In this document: one piece after another, positions 42,925-51,004 of the stretch
Layout of the letters: every line of letters begins with the position of its first letter
Numbering within the stretch: position 1 is the stretch's first letter
NCBI GenBank assembly: GCA_944322175.1
Contig: CALUOB010000001.1
Span: 1 to 64,000, forward strand
Direction: 5' to 3'
Origin: an uncultured Coriobacteriaceae bacterium
GTDB lineage: Bacteria; Actinomycetota; Coriobacteriia; Coriobacteriales; Coriobacteriaceae
Length of the DNA stretch: 64,000 bases
Made by a program: the position numbers and the translations under genes
Notes under the pieces: model-generated
The model's database searches: none
Seen by the model: only the letters and a program-made list of their open reading frames with translations
What the model was told of the DNA's origin: nothing

Positions 42925-45900
42925 ATGATCCGACCTCTGTGGGGCCGCGCGCTGGCGGCCCGCATCCCCGTCCTTCTCCTCTGCGCGCTTGTTGCCGGCA
43001 TTGCCGCACCCGCGCAGGCGTGGGCGGGAATCGAAGATTGCACCGTGCAGGGAACGTCGCCGCGCGGCACGACTATCAACTTGTTTGACTACTGGCTCGA
43101 TGCGCAGGGCGCGCGCGACGACGTGAACCCCGCCGATTACCTCAACGCTGGCATCAACGCCGGAGAAGTGCTCAAGTTCGGCAAGAACATGGGCACCGCC
43201 CAAAATACGAGCGAGACGAGCCTCACGACCGAGACGGTGAACTACTGGACGCGCTCCGCCCGCCCGCGTACGGGCATTGTGGACAACGTGCTTGCCCCGG
43301 ACGGCTATCCGCGCCTCAACAGCGCGCGCCTCGGCGGCGGGTCGCTTGCGTACCTCTTTGACCGCGAGGCGCATAACGGCAAAGCGGCGTACTCGGGTGT
43401 CAAGGGCCTGCTGCAGGTAGACCGCCAGGGCTACTATTACTACAACAGCCAGGAGAACTTCGTGCAGTTCAACGCTGCCACCGGCATGTTCACGCTCTTC
43501 GACGCGTGGGGCGTCAAGGCTGGCGGCGCTTCTCCCAACGGGCAGTTCTTCCCTTTCAACACCGGCTCCCAGGTGTTTGGCACCGCCCAGCAAGACGGGC
43601 GCGAGGTGCTCCAGCAGAAGAACGTGTACTCAACGAGCCCGGGCATCAAGCACTACTTCGGCATGACGATGTCGACGCGCTTTGTGCAACAAAACGGCGG
43701 CCATACCAACGAGGAGCGCCAAACGCCGGTCACCTACAACTTCTCGGGCGACGACGACGTGTGGATCTTCATCGACGGCGTGCTCGTGGGCGACCTCGGC
43801 GGCATCCACGACAAAACGTCGGTATCGATCGACTTCAGCACGGGTGAGGTCGTGGTGTACTGGGATAAGAACGACGACAACGAGTTTGACGCCGGCGACG
43901 AGGCGTACAGCACGTCGACGCTACGCGACTGCTTCGAGCGCGCCGGCGTTGCGGCAAGCTTCTCGGAGAGCACCTTTGCCGACGACACTTATCACACGCT
44001 TGACTTCTTTTATCTGGAGCGCGGCAATACCGACTCCAACATGTCGCTGAGGTACAACCTGGTGAGCATCCCCGAGTCGGACGTGGTCAAGGTCGACCAG
44101 GCAAGCGAGCCTATTGCCGGCGTTGTATTTGCCCTGTATCCCACGGGCGAGAACTACAAGGTTGCCGAGGGCGCGGAGCCCGCCTATACAGGCCATACCG
44201 ACAACTCGGGCACCATGACGGTGCTCGACGGCCAGCGCGGCTTTCCGGTGGCGCTCAGCGAGCTCGAGCAGAAAAGCGCGCACTGGGTCTTGCGCGAAAC
44301 GTCGGTGCCTGCAGGGTACCGTCATGCGGACGATATCCCGCTGTACTTTGACCCTGCGATCACCTCGAACACGCTACTCTTCTCGGCTGACCCGTGGGGC
44401 ACGGGCGCGTACGCGCAGCCCAAGCTCACGTCGACCACCACGGCACAGGGCGTGTACGGCGTAGACGGCGAGCGCCTGTCTACCGATTCGGGCGAGCTGC
44501 CCGAGGGTGCCTGGATGTTTGCCGTGGTGATGCAGAAGGGATCAGACGGCGCGTGGCACGCCGTAATGGGAAACGCTCTGGACGGCTGGCATATGAGCGC
44601 AAGCGAGGGCATGGAGGGCGTGGTCGAGGCAGCCCACTCCGGCGATGCCGACCGGTTTGCGCTCAACAGCAACGGCATGTACCAAACCGAGGTCACCAAC
44701 ATGCCCGGCGACATCAAGACCTACGAGTGGATCGTGGAGAACAACCCGGGCGTGGGTGCCCCGTCCAGCATTCGCTACACCGTGCAGTACTTCTATACGA
44801 CGGCCTCCGACGCTGCTGACGTTTCGGTCGACAACACGGTGCGTGTGCGCAGCGGCGCCGACGACTTTGAGCGGCAGTTTGCCACGCGCCTGTACGTAGC
44901 AAACATCGAGAACCGCCTCATGGTGCAGAAACTCGACGAGAGGGGAGAGCCGCTGGAGGGAGCGGAGTTCTCGCTCTTCCGTGCCGACGACGTGACGGTG
45001 GCCGACGGCAAGGCTGTGGTGAACGAGGGCGCGCAGCCTGTTGCCACGGCGGTTACGGCGGATCTTGAGATCACGAGCGCTAACGGCGGCGGAAGCCTGA
45101 CGCTCAAGGGCGCGCTGGCGTTTGGGCGCATCGTGGGGTCTCCGCTTGACGAGGGAGCGTACTACCTGCTTGAGTCGCAGGCGCCACAGGGGTATCTGGT
45201 TGACGAAACGCCGGTGAAGGTTGTGGTGGACGAGACCGGCGTCTATGCCGATGCGGGCGGTGCCGACGACGGCGTGGCGGTGGCGCGCGGCGTGGGTCGC
45301 GTTGTGGGCAGCATGCAGCAGTTCACCGTTGACGACGACGTGGACGCCACGCTGCACGACATCAAGGCCGCGCTTGTGACGGCGCCGAGCTACGAAGGCG
45401 AGCAGACCACATGGTCAAAGCCCGATTGGCGGCAGACGTCGGGTCCTGATGCAACAGCCATGCACCTGCAGTACAACGACCCGGGGGACAACCTGCCGGG
45501 CGCGGTGTTTGACTACGCCCCGGTGGGCGAGGGTTCGATTGGGCTCGAGACGAAGATCGGCTGGTCAAAGCTCATAGTGGAACAGGACCTTGACCGGGAG
45601 GACGGCGCGTCCTCGCCAAAGCAAGACCTGGGCGACCGCGACATTGCCGGTCTTTACGCGGGGTCGGTTATCGTACGCGTGAGCGACGATCCGGTTGCGA
45701 GCGAAGAACCCGGAGAGCCCGAGAACCCCGGCGGAACGGGCGGCTCAGAGAACCCTGACAACCCTGACAACCCTGACAACCCTGACAACCCTGACAACCC
45801 TGACAACCCTGACAACCCTGACAACCCTGACAACCCTGATGATCCCGGCACTCCTGAAGGTCCCGGCGATTCGGACAATCCGAGCGAACCCGGTGGCTCC

Positions 45901-46362
45901 GATAAGCCGGATGAACCGGACGACCCGGATGACCCTGACGACTCGGATGGCCCGGACGATTCCGATGACGCGGGGGACCCGGGCGACTCGGGCGAGACGG
46001 ACGAGCCCGAGACCCCCGACAGCCCGGACCATGGCGAGAAGCCCGATGCGCCGGACGAGGGCGGCTCGAGCGGTGATCAGGGCGGTGGTCCGGGAGACTC
46101 CGACAAGCCGGAGGGTTCCGAGCAGCCCGGCGAGTCAGGCGACCAGAACAACGACGGCGACACATCTGGCGGAGGAGCGAACGAGGCCCCCGGCGAGCAG
46201 GGCAATGAAGGCAACCAGGAATCTCGGAGCAGCCAAGACGAGGCGCCCAGTTCTTCTCTGCCACCCACGGCCGACTACGCTCCGATGGTTGTGATTGGCA
46301 CCACTCTCATGGCGCTCGGCTCCACCGCGCTCGGCGTTTTGCTGCGCCGGCGCAAGCGGTGA
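42925..46362 (+). CDS. Large cell-wall adhesin: fibro-slime and Cna-B domains, LPPTA sorting signal
   Basis: A 1145-residue secreted surface protein. A signal peptide (residues 1-36, ending AQAWA) is followed by a fibro-slime domain with the hallmark FSGDDDVWIFIDGVLVGDLGGIH near residues 273-292. Two Cna-B/SpaA-like domains follow (VVKVDQASEPIAGVVFALYP and LMVQKLDERGEPLEGAEFSLF), both with the Lys and the closing Glu motifs used for isopeptide bonds (VLRETSVPAGY; YLLESQAPQGYL). Residues 925-1110 are a Pro/Asp/Gly-rich wall-spanning stalk with ten NPD repeats. The C-terminus has SLPPTADYAP, a hydrophobic helix and RRRKR, a sortase signal with Ala where Gly is usual. AGGGAG precedes the ATG. 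No sortase gene is adjacent. Confidence 0.9.
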   Translation: MIRPLWGRALAARIPVLLLCALVAGIAAPAQAWAGIEDCTVQGTSPRGTTINLFDYWLDAQGARDDVNPADYLNAGINAGEVLKFGKNMGTAQNTSETSLTTETVNYWTRSARPRTGIVDNVLAPDGYPRLNSARLGGGSLAYLFDREAHNGKAAYSGVKGLLQVDRQGYYYYNSQENFVQFNAATGMFTLFDAWGVKAGGASPNGQFFPFNTGSQVFGTAQQDGREVLQQKNVYSTSPGIKHYFGMTMSTRFVQQNGGHTNEERQTPVTYNFSGDDDVWIFIDGVLVGDLGGIHDKTSVSIDFSTGEVVVYWDKNDDNEFDAGDEAYSTSTLRDCFERAGVAASFSESTFADDTYHTLDFFYLERGNTDSNMSLRYNLVSIPESDVVKVDQASEPIAGVVFALYPTGENYKVAEGAEPAYTGHTDNSGTMTVLDGQRGFPVALSELEQKSAHWVLRETSVPAGYRHADDIPLYFDPAITSNTLLFSADPWGTGAYAQPKLTSTTTAQGVYGVDGERLSTDSGELPEGAWMFAVVMQKGSDGAWHAVMGNALDGWHMSASEGMEGVVEAAHSGDADRFALNSNGMYQTEVTNMPGDIKTYEWIVENNPGVGAPSSIRYTVQYFYTTASDAADVSVDNTVRVRSGADDFERQFATRLYVANIENRLMVQKLDERGEPLEGAEFSLFRADDVTVADGKAVVNEGAQPVATAVTADLEITSANGGGSLTLKGALAFGRIVGSPLDEGAYYLLESQAPQGYLVDETPVKVVVDETGVYADAGGADDGVAVARGVGRVVGSMQQFTVDDDVDATLHDIKAALVTAPSYEGEQTTWSKPDWRQTSGPDATAMHLQYNDPGDNLPGAVFDYAPVGEGSIGLETKIGWSKLIVEQDLDREDGASSPKQDLGDRDIAGLYAGSVIVRVSDDPVASEEPGEPENPGGTGGSENPDNPDNPDNPDNPDNPDNPDNPDNPDNPDDPGTPEGPGDSDNPSEPGGSDKPDEPDDPDDPDDSDGPDDSDDAGDPGDSGETDEPETPDSPDHGEKPDAPDEGGSSGDQGGGPGDSDKPEGSEQPGESGDQNNDGDTSGGGANEAPGEQGNEGNQESRSSQDEAPSSSLPPTADYAPMVVIGTTLMALGSTALGVLLRRRKR
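45751..45840 (+). repeat. 9-bp coding minisatellite (ten units, NPD repeats)
   Basis: Nine identical AACCCTGAC units followed by AACCCTGAT encode (Asn-Pro-Asp)10 in the stalk of the adhesin. DNA-level identity of the units suggests recent expansion by slippage. Confidence 0.97.
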
Positions 46363-46520
46363 CGCCGCACGGTGACGCTGCGTTCCGTTTACCGGCAGCA
46401 GATACCGTTCGCCGATGGGAGCGCATCCGATCGCCCAAAGTAGGAAATAATTTTCTTGCTATGTGAAAGCGCGGGAAACACATTCCACACTCCATCACCG
46501 ACGAGAAAGAAGTGGTTTGC

Positions 46521-47684
46521 ATGGCAGTCAATCGCATCATGCTCAACGAGACCTCGTATCACGGCGCCGGCGCCATTGCCGAGATCGCTACCGAGGTCAA
46601 GGCGCGCGGCTTTGAGAAGGCCTTCGTTGCCTCCGACCCCGATCTGGTGAAGTTCGGCGTTACCGCCAAGGTCACCGACATCCTCGACGAGGCCCAGATC
46701 CCCTACGAGATCTACTCTGACATCAAGCCCAACCCCACGATCGAGAACGTCCGGCACGGCGTCGAGGCCTTCAAGGCTTCCGGTGCCGACCACATCATCG
46801 CCATCGGCGGCGGCTCCTCTATGGACACGGCCAAGGCTATCGGCATCATCATCACCAACCCCGAGTTCGCCGACGTGCGCTCGCTCGAGGGCGTTGCTCC
46901 CACCAAGAACCCCTGCACGCCGATCCTCGCCGTTCCCACCACGGCCGGTACGGCTGCCGAGGTCACCATCAACTACGTCATTACCGACGTCGAGCGCAAG
47001 CGCAAGTTCGTGTGCGTTGACCCGCACGACATGCCCGTGGTCGCCTTTGTCGATCCCGAGATGATGGGCACCATGCCCGTCGGTCTCACCGCTGCCACCG
47101 GCATGGACGCCCTGACCCACGCCATCGAGGGCTACACCACCAAGGCCGCCTGGACCATGACCGACATGTTCCACCTCGAGGCCATCAAGCTCGTTGCCAC
47201 CTACCTGCGCAAGGCCGTGCAGGAGGCCAAGGACAAGACGCCGGGCGAGGGCCGCGAGGGCATGGCGCTCGCCGAGTACATCGCCGGCATGGGCTTCTCC
47301 AACGTGGGTCTGGGCATCGCGCACTCCATGGCGCACACGCTCGGCGCTGTGTACGACACGCCGCACGGCGTTGCCTGCGCTATGGCGCTGCCGCTGGTCA
47401 TGGCCTACAACGCCGACTGCTCGGGCGAGAAGTACCGCGAGATCGCGCGCGCCATGGGCGTCGAGGGCGTTGACGAGATGAGCCAGGACGAGTACCGCGC
47501 CGCCGCTATCGACGCCGTGGCCAAGCTCGGCGAGGACGTGGGCATCCCGAAGAAGGTCGAGGCGCTCAAGGAGAAGGACCTCGACTTCCTGGCCGAGTCC
47601 GCCCATGCCGACGCCTGCGCTCCGGGCAACCCCAAGGACGCGAGCGTCGACGACCTCAAGGAGCTCTTCCGTAAGCTCATGTAG
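46521..47684 (+). CDS. fucO: Iron-containing alcohol dehydrogenase, lactaldehyde reductase (FucO) type
   Basis: A 387-residue group III dehydrogenase, very similar to FucO along its length (LNETSYHGAGA; IAIGGGSSMDTAKAIGII; PNPTIENV; VPTTAGTAAEVTINYVITD; KFVCVDPHD). The metal ligands are in TGMDALTHAIEGY and GIAHSMAHTLGAVYDTPHG. FucO reduces lactaldehyde to 1,2-propanediol in fucose or rhamnose fermentation; it can also use other small aldehydes. No fuc or rha genes are near. A 158-bp gap separates it from the adhesin, and the ribosome site is weak (GAGAAAGAAG). Confidence 0.9.
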   Translation: MAVNRIMLNETSYHGAGAIAEIATEVKARGFEKAFVASDPDLVKFGVTAKVTDILDEAQIPYEIYSDIKPNPTIENVRHGVEAFKASGADHIIAIGGGSSMDTAKAIGIIITNPEFADVRSLEGVAPTKNPCTPILAVPTTAGTAAEVTINYVITDVERKRKFVCVDPHDMPVVAFVDPEMMGTMPVGLTAATGMDALTHAIEGYTTKAAWTMTDMFHLEAIKLVATYLRKAVQEAKDKTPGEGREGMALAEYIAGMGFSNVGLGIAHSMAHTLGAVYDTPHGVACAMALPLVMAYNADCSGEKYREIARAMGVEGVDEMSQDEYRAAAIDAVAKLGEDVGIPKKVEALKEKDLDFLAESAHADACAPGNPKDASVDDLKELFRKLM

Positions 47685-47758
47685 CGGTTTTCGCGTGTTT
47701 GATGCGCGCACCGGCTGCGGGCTGCCCGCTCTTCTCGCAGCCTAAGTTCCTATTTGCG

Positions 47759-47796
47759 AAGGCCCTGCGCGGTTCTGTGCCGCGCAGGGCCTTTTT
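47759..47796 (+). terminator. Strong terminator after fucO
   Basis: AAGGCCCTGCGCGG (47759-47772) pairs with CCGCGCAGGGCCTT (47780-47793), 7-nt loop, followed by TTT. Confidence 0.93.
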
Positions 47797-47963
47797 GCGC
47801 GCGGCATAGGCGCGTCGTTCCGCTCGATGCCTTCCACTTTCTTTCAGGGGCCGCACGCGGTGGCCGGCTGCGGGCAGGGAAAGTATACTAAGGCTGAGAA
47901 GACGTGTCTTATAGGGTAGTTTTGCGGACCGCGTAAGCGGTCTGTGCAGTGAGGGGGCATCAT

Positions 47964-48251
47964 ATGAAGACTATTGTCTTGGCTTGCGGCTCGGGTATCG
48001 CAACGTCAACCGCTGTTGCGAAGAAGGTCTCCGACTTGCTCGACGAGAACGGTTACGCCGGTCAGTACAAGATCGTGCAGTGCGCCATCGCCGAGGCAAA
48101 GGCCAACTGCGAGAAGGGCGCCGACCTGCTCATTGCCACAACCGTCGAGCCCGAGGGCCTGCCGTGCCCCTACGTTAATGGCGTGCCCTTCCTCACGAGC
48201 GTGGGCAAGGCGCTCGCCGAGCAGCAGGTGCTCGAGGTTATGGCGCGCTAA
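47964..48251 (+). CDS. Orphan PTS EIIB, galactitol type
   Basis: A 95-residue PTS lactose/cellobiose-superfamily IIB protein of the galactitol/pentitol type (PF02302). The phosphorylated Cys8 lies in VLACGSGIATSTAVAKKV, and IAEAKANCEKGADLLIATT matches GatB. In complete systems GatA and GatC genes are adjacent; here the gene stands alone between two terminators or hairpins. It may serve a transporter encoded elsewhere or have a regulatory role. GTGAGGGGG precedes ATG 47964, and TATACT at 47885-47890 may be the -10 element. Confidence 0.88.
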   Translation: MKTIVLACGSGIATSTAVAKKVSDLLDENGYAGQYKIVQCAIAEAKANCEKGADLLIATTVEPEGLPCPYVNGVPFLTSVGKALAEQQVLEVMAR

Positions 48252-48300
48252 CGTATGGTGTTGCGCTGCCGTCCGCATGGCGGGCGGGTGTTGCGGTGAG

Positions 48301-48352
48301 GCGGCCCTTGGCGTTTCCGGTGTACGGGAATACCGAGGGCCGCATTCTAATT
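48301..48352 (+). terminator. Hairpin after the EIIB gene, probable terminator
   Basis: GCGGCCCT (48301-48308) pairs with AGGGCCGC (48336-48343); an inner GG-TT-CC / GG-AA-CC pairing extends the stem. Tail ATTCTAATT is AT-rich. Confidence 0.6.
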
Positions 48353-48413
48353 CGGTGCGCTACGACAACAGGGCATACGAAGAGGACGTTTTTCTCCGCC
48401 AAAACAAGAAGTG

Positions 48414-50702
48414 CTAGAGAATCGCGGTGGTTCCCGGCGCGAGGTTGGGGTTGGTCTCGTTGGCCTCGGTCTGGCGCTCGGTTGCGTACACCGGCTCGCC
48501 CGTGTCGAAGAGCATGCGGTACTGCATGGCCCACAGGTCGTTGCGCAGGCTTGCCGCCTCGCTGTCGTCGTCCTGGCCGGTTAGGTGCCACGCGCCGTCG
48601 GAGCCCTGGTAGCCGATCACGTTGATGATCGGCAGCCCCTCGCGCAGGGAGAGGTGCGCCTTCTCGAGGTTGGTGAGCGGCGCGCCCACGGCCTCGGCCA
48701 TCAGGGCGCCGAGGTAGTTGGTGCTCGTATCGATGTGCTCGCTCTCTTGCGCGTTGCCGGCAACGTCGTAGTTTGCCCAGACAAAGTACTGGGTGTGCCA
48801 GAGGCGCTCGGTGTGCGTGCCCTCGTCCTCGTCGGTGAACCACATGTCGTTGTAGGTGCTCGGGAAGCTCGGTTGGTGGTCGCCGAAGAACACCACGATG
48901 ACCGGGCGGTCGAGCTCGCGCAGCTCGGCAATGAACTTCTCGAGGTCCTCGTCAGACTGCTGGATAAGCGAGAGGTACTCGTTGACCTCGGGATCCTCCA
49001 CGCCGTCGATGCTGTAGTGCTCGAGCTCGGCGGCAGGCACCAGGCCGGTGTTGTAGCCGGAGTGGTTCTGCATCGTCACGTCGAAGATGAACTGCGGGTC
49101 GTCGTTCTCTTGGAGAAGCTCGAGGATCTTGTCGTAGGTGGCGCCGTCGGTCACCATGCCGCGGAGCGTGTCAGCGCCCTCAAAGTCGTCGATCGAGAGG
49201 AACTGGTCAAAGCCGAGCTGCTCGTAGACGTTCGTGCGGTTCCAGTTGCTCGCGTGGTTGGGGTGCATGGCGGTGGTGGTGTAGCCCAGCTCACTAAACT
49301 GCTCGGCGAGCGAGGGCACCGGGTTCTGGTTGTACACCATGTACGGGTACAGTCCCGAGCCCAAGAAGCTCATGGAGCTGCCCGTGAGGTACTCCCACTC
49401 GGTGTTGCAGGTGCCGCCGCCGTAGGCCGAGACGTACAGGTCGCCGCGGAAGAGGGCGTCGTCGAGGCCCTTGAAGAACTGCGGGCCCTCGTAGTCGGCG
49501 TGCATGTTCTGGTAGATCGAGAGGTCCGAGAAGGTCTCGTTCATGATGGTGATGACCGCGGGCTGCACCTCGTCAAACTGCTTCTCGGCGGCCGCGCGGT
49601 CGGCGTTGTCGGCGTTGTCGGCGTCGTAGGCGGCGGCGTACTCGTCGACGAGGGCGTCGGCCTCCTCGGCGCTGTAGTCAGCGGGCTTGGGCGGCACCAT
49701 GAGCTGCGCGCTCGAGATGAACGACGGCAGGAAGCCCTGACGGTAGTAGCTCTCGAGCGGGCGCCAGGTGTAGACCTGGATGCCGAGGAAGTTGTAGTAG
49801 TCGACGAGCGTCACGTGCGCGGCAACGCCGCCGAAGAGCAGAAGCGCTGCCAGCAGGTTGATGCCGACGCGGCGAGCGCGATGCGGGCGCGGTGCAGTGG
49901 CGGCTGCATGGGCGCCGCGCGGAGCGGCGGCAGCAGCGTCTGCGGCACGGCGCAGCTCGCCGAGCGGGGTCACGAGGATGAGCGCGCAGGCGAGAAGCGC
50001 AAAGCCGTAAAGGCAGAACGCCGAGAGCGTGTAGGTGTAACCCGAGCCCGCAACGGCGGCCGCCGTGTTGATGGCGAAGAGGTCGCTCGGCGAGATGGGC
50101 ATGGTCTTGAAGAGAATCACGAAGTACTGCGCGATGCCGACGAAAAACGCCGCGATCGCAAGGACGCCCGGTGCGGAGCCGGTGCGCTGGAACAGGAAGA
50201 ACGAGCCGGCGAACAGCGCGTACACGAGGCCGATCTCGAGCAAGAGGCAGAGCGGGTACATGTAGGTGATGTCGTGGTTCGAGGGAACCTCGAGCGCGAG
50301 CACGGCAAAGACCGCGCCGAGGCCGAGCGCGACCACGGCGCTTGCCAGCGGATGGGCGAGCAGCTTGGCGGGAAGCTGCGACACCAAACGGTGACGGTTG
50401 AAGCTCACGGCACCGCCCACCGTGAGGGCAACGGCGGCCACAACGGCGGAGATGGGATCTTGGTCAACGAGGCCGATCGCGCTCCACACGGTGAGGAAGA
50501 GCTCGAACAGCACGAACACGCAGCCCCAGACAACGCCGCTCGGGCGAAGCCGGCGCGTTGCGCCTGTGGGAGCGCTTTTGCTGTCAGCTGCCGAGTCGGC
50601 GTCTGCGGCCGCGGTCCGCGCGCGGCGAACATCGGCTACGGCGAGCACGGCGCTTGCGAGCGTCGCGACGAGCGCGATGGCAAAAATGACTGATGCGATC
50701 AT
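48414..50702 (-). CDS. LTA-synthase-family membrane sulfatase
   Basis: A 762-residue protein. The N-terminal 320 residues contain about eight hydrophobic segments, more than the five of LtaS. The extracellular domain has the LtaS/sulfatase metal site: ITIMNETFSDLS (metal Glu), YGGGTCNTEWEYLTG (catalytic Thr of the T-x-x-x-E motif), MHPNHASNWNR and FFGDHQPSFP (Asp-His). Such enzymes polymerise or transfer glycerol-phosphate or phosphoethanolamine groups to wall polymers. Substrate not assignable. CAGGAG precedes ATG 50702. An internal Asp-Asn repeat (DADNADNADRAA) lies in the linker. Confidence 0.88.
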   Translation of the reverse strand: MIASVIFAIALVATLASAVLAVADVRRARTAAADADSAADSKSAPTGATRRLRPSGVVWGCVFVLFELFLTVWSAIGLVDQDPISAVVAAVALTVGGAVSFNRHRLVSQLPAKLLAHPLASAVVALGLGAVFAVLALEVPSNHDITYMYPLCLLLEIGLVYALFAGSFFLFQRTGSAPGVLAIAAFFVGIAQYFVILFKTMPISPSDLFAINTAAAVAGSGYTYTLSAFCLYGFALLACALILVTPLGELRRAADAAAAAPRGAHAAATAPRPHRARRVGINLLAALLLFGGVAAHVTLVDYYNFLGIQVYTWRPLESYYRQGFLPSFISSAQLMVPPKPADYSAEEADALVDEYAAAYDADNADNADRAAAEKQFDEVQPAVITIMNETFSDLSIYQNMHADYEGPQFFKGLDDALFRGDLYVSAYGGGTCNTEWEYLTGSSMSFLGSGLYPYMVYNQNPVPSLAEQFSELGYTTTAMHPNHASNWNRTNVYEQLGFDQFLSIDDFEGADTLRGMVTDGATYDKILELLQENDDPQFIFDVTMQNHSGYNTGLVPAAELEHYSIDGVEDPEVNEYLSLIQQSDEDLEKFIAELRELDRPVIVVFFGDHQPSFPSTYNDMWFTDEDEGTHTERLWHTQYFVWANYDVAGNAQESEHIDTSTNYLGALMAEAVGAPLTNLEKAHLSLREGLPIINVIGYQGSDGAWHLTGQDDDSEAASLRNDLWAMQYRMLFDTGEPVYATERQTEANETNPNLAPGTTAIL

Positions 50703-50910
50703 GGCGGTTCTCCTGTTGCAAAGCTGCGCGCGTCCCGCCAGCGGGGCGCGGTTCTTGGCGCTGTTCTCGCCGTGCCGGGCAAGAGCTCCCAAGGGGGTTG
50801 CTTTGCGGGGCTGCGGCGAGCGATCCAGGATGCCATGATAGAAGGGCGTACTATGCTTTACCAGCGGTTTACAAAAACGGCAAAGGCCTCAAGTCTTTCT
50901 CAAGAAATTG

Positions 50911-50959
50911 CGAGAGGGGCCGTGGCGTAAACGCTCACGGCCCCTCTCGGGACATGCTG
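50911..50959 (-). terminator. Terminator after feoB
   Basis: CGAGAGGGGCCGTG (50921-50934) pairs with CACGGCCCCTCTCG (50946-50959); on the minus strand it is followed by AATTTCTT. The 302-bp gap 50703-51004 otherwise holds only the leader of the sulfatase gene. Confidence 0.85.
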
Positions 50960-51004
50960 GTTTTGGGCGCGGCCGTACGGTCCTTCGCGGGCGAGAAGTA
51001 CGCC

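Noticed and set aside
45668-46264. Minus-strand frame with Gly-Cys-Gln repeats opposite the adhesin stalk
   Set aside because: It is the complement of the 9-bp and Pro/Asp-rich coding repeats; no start site or domain.
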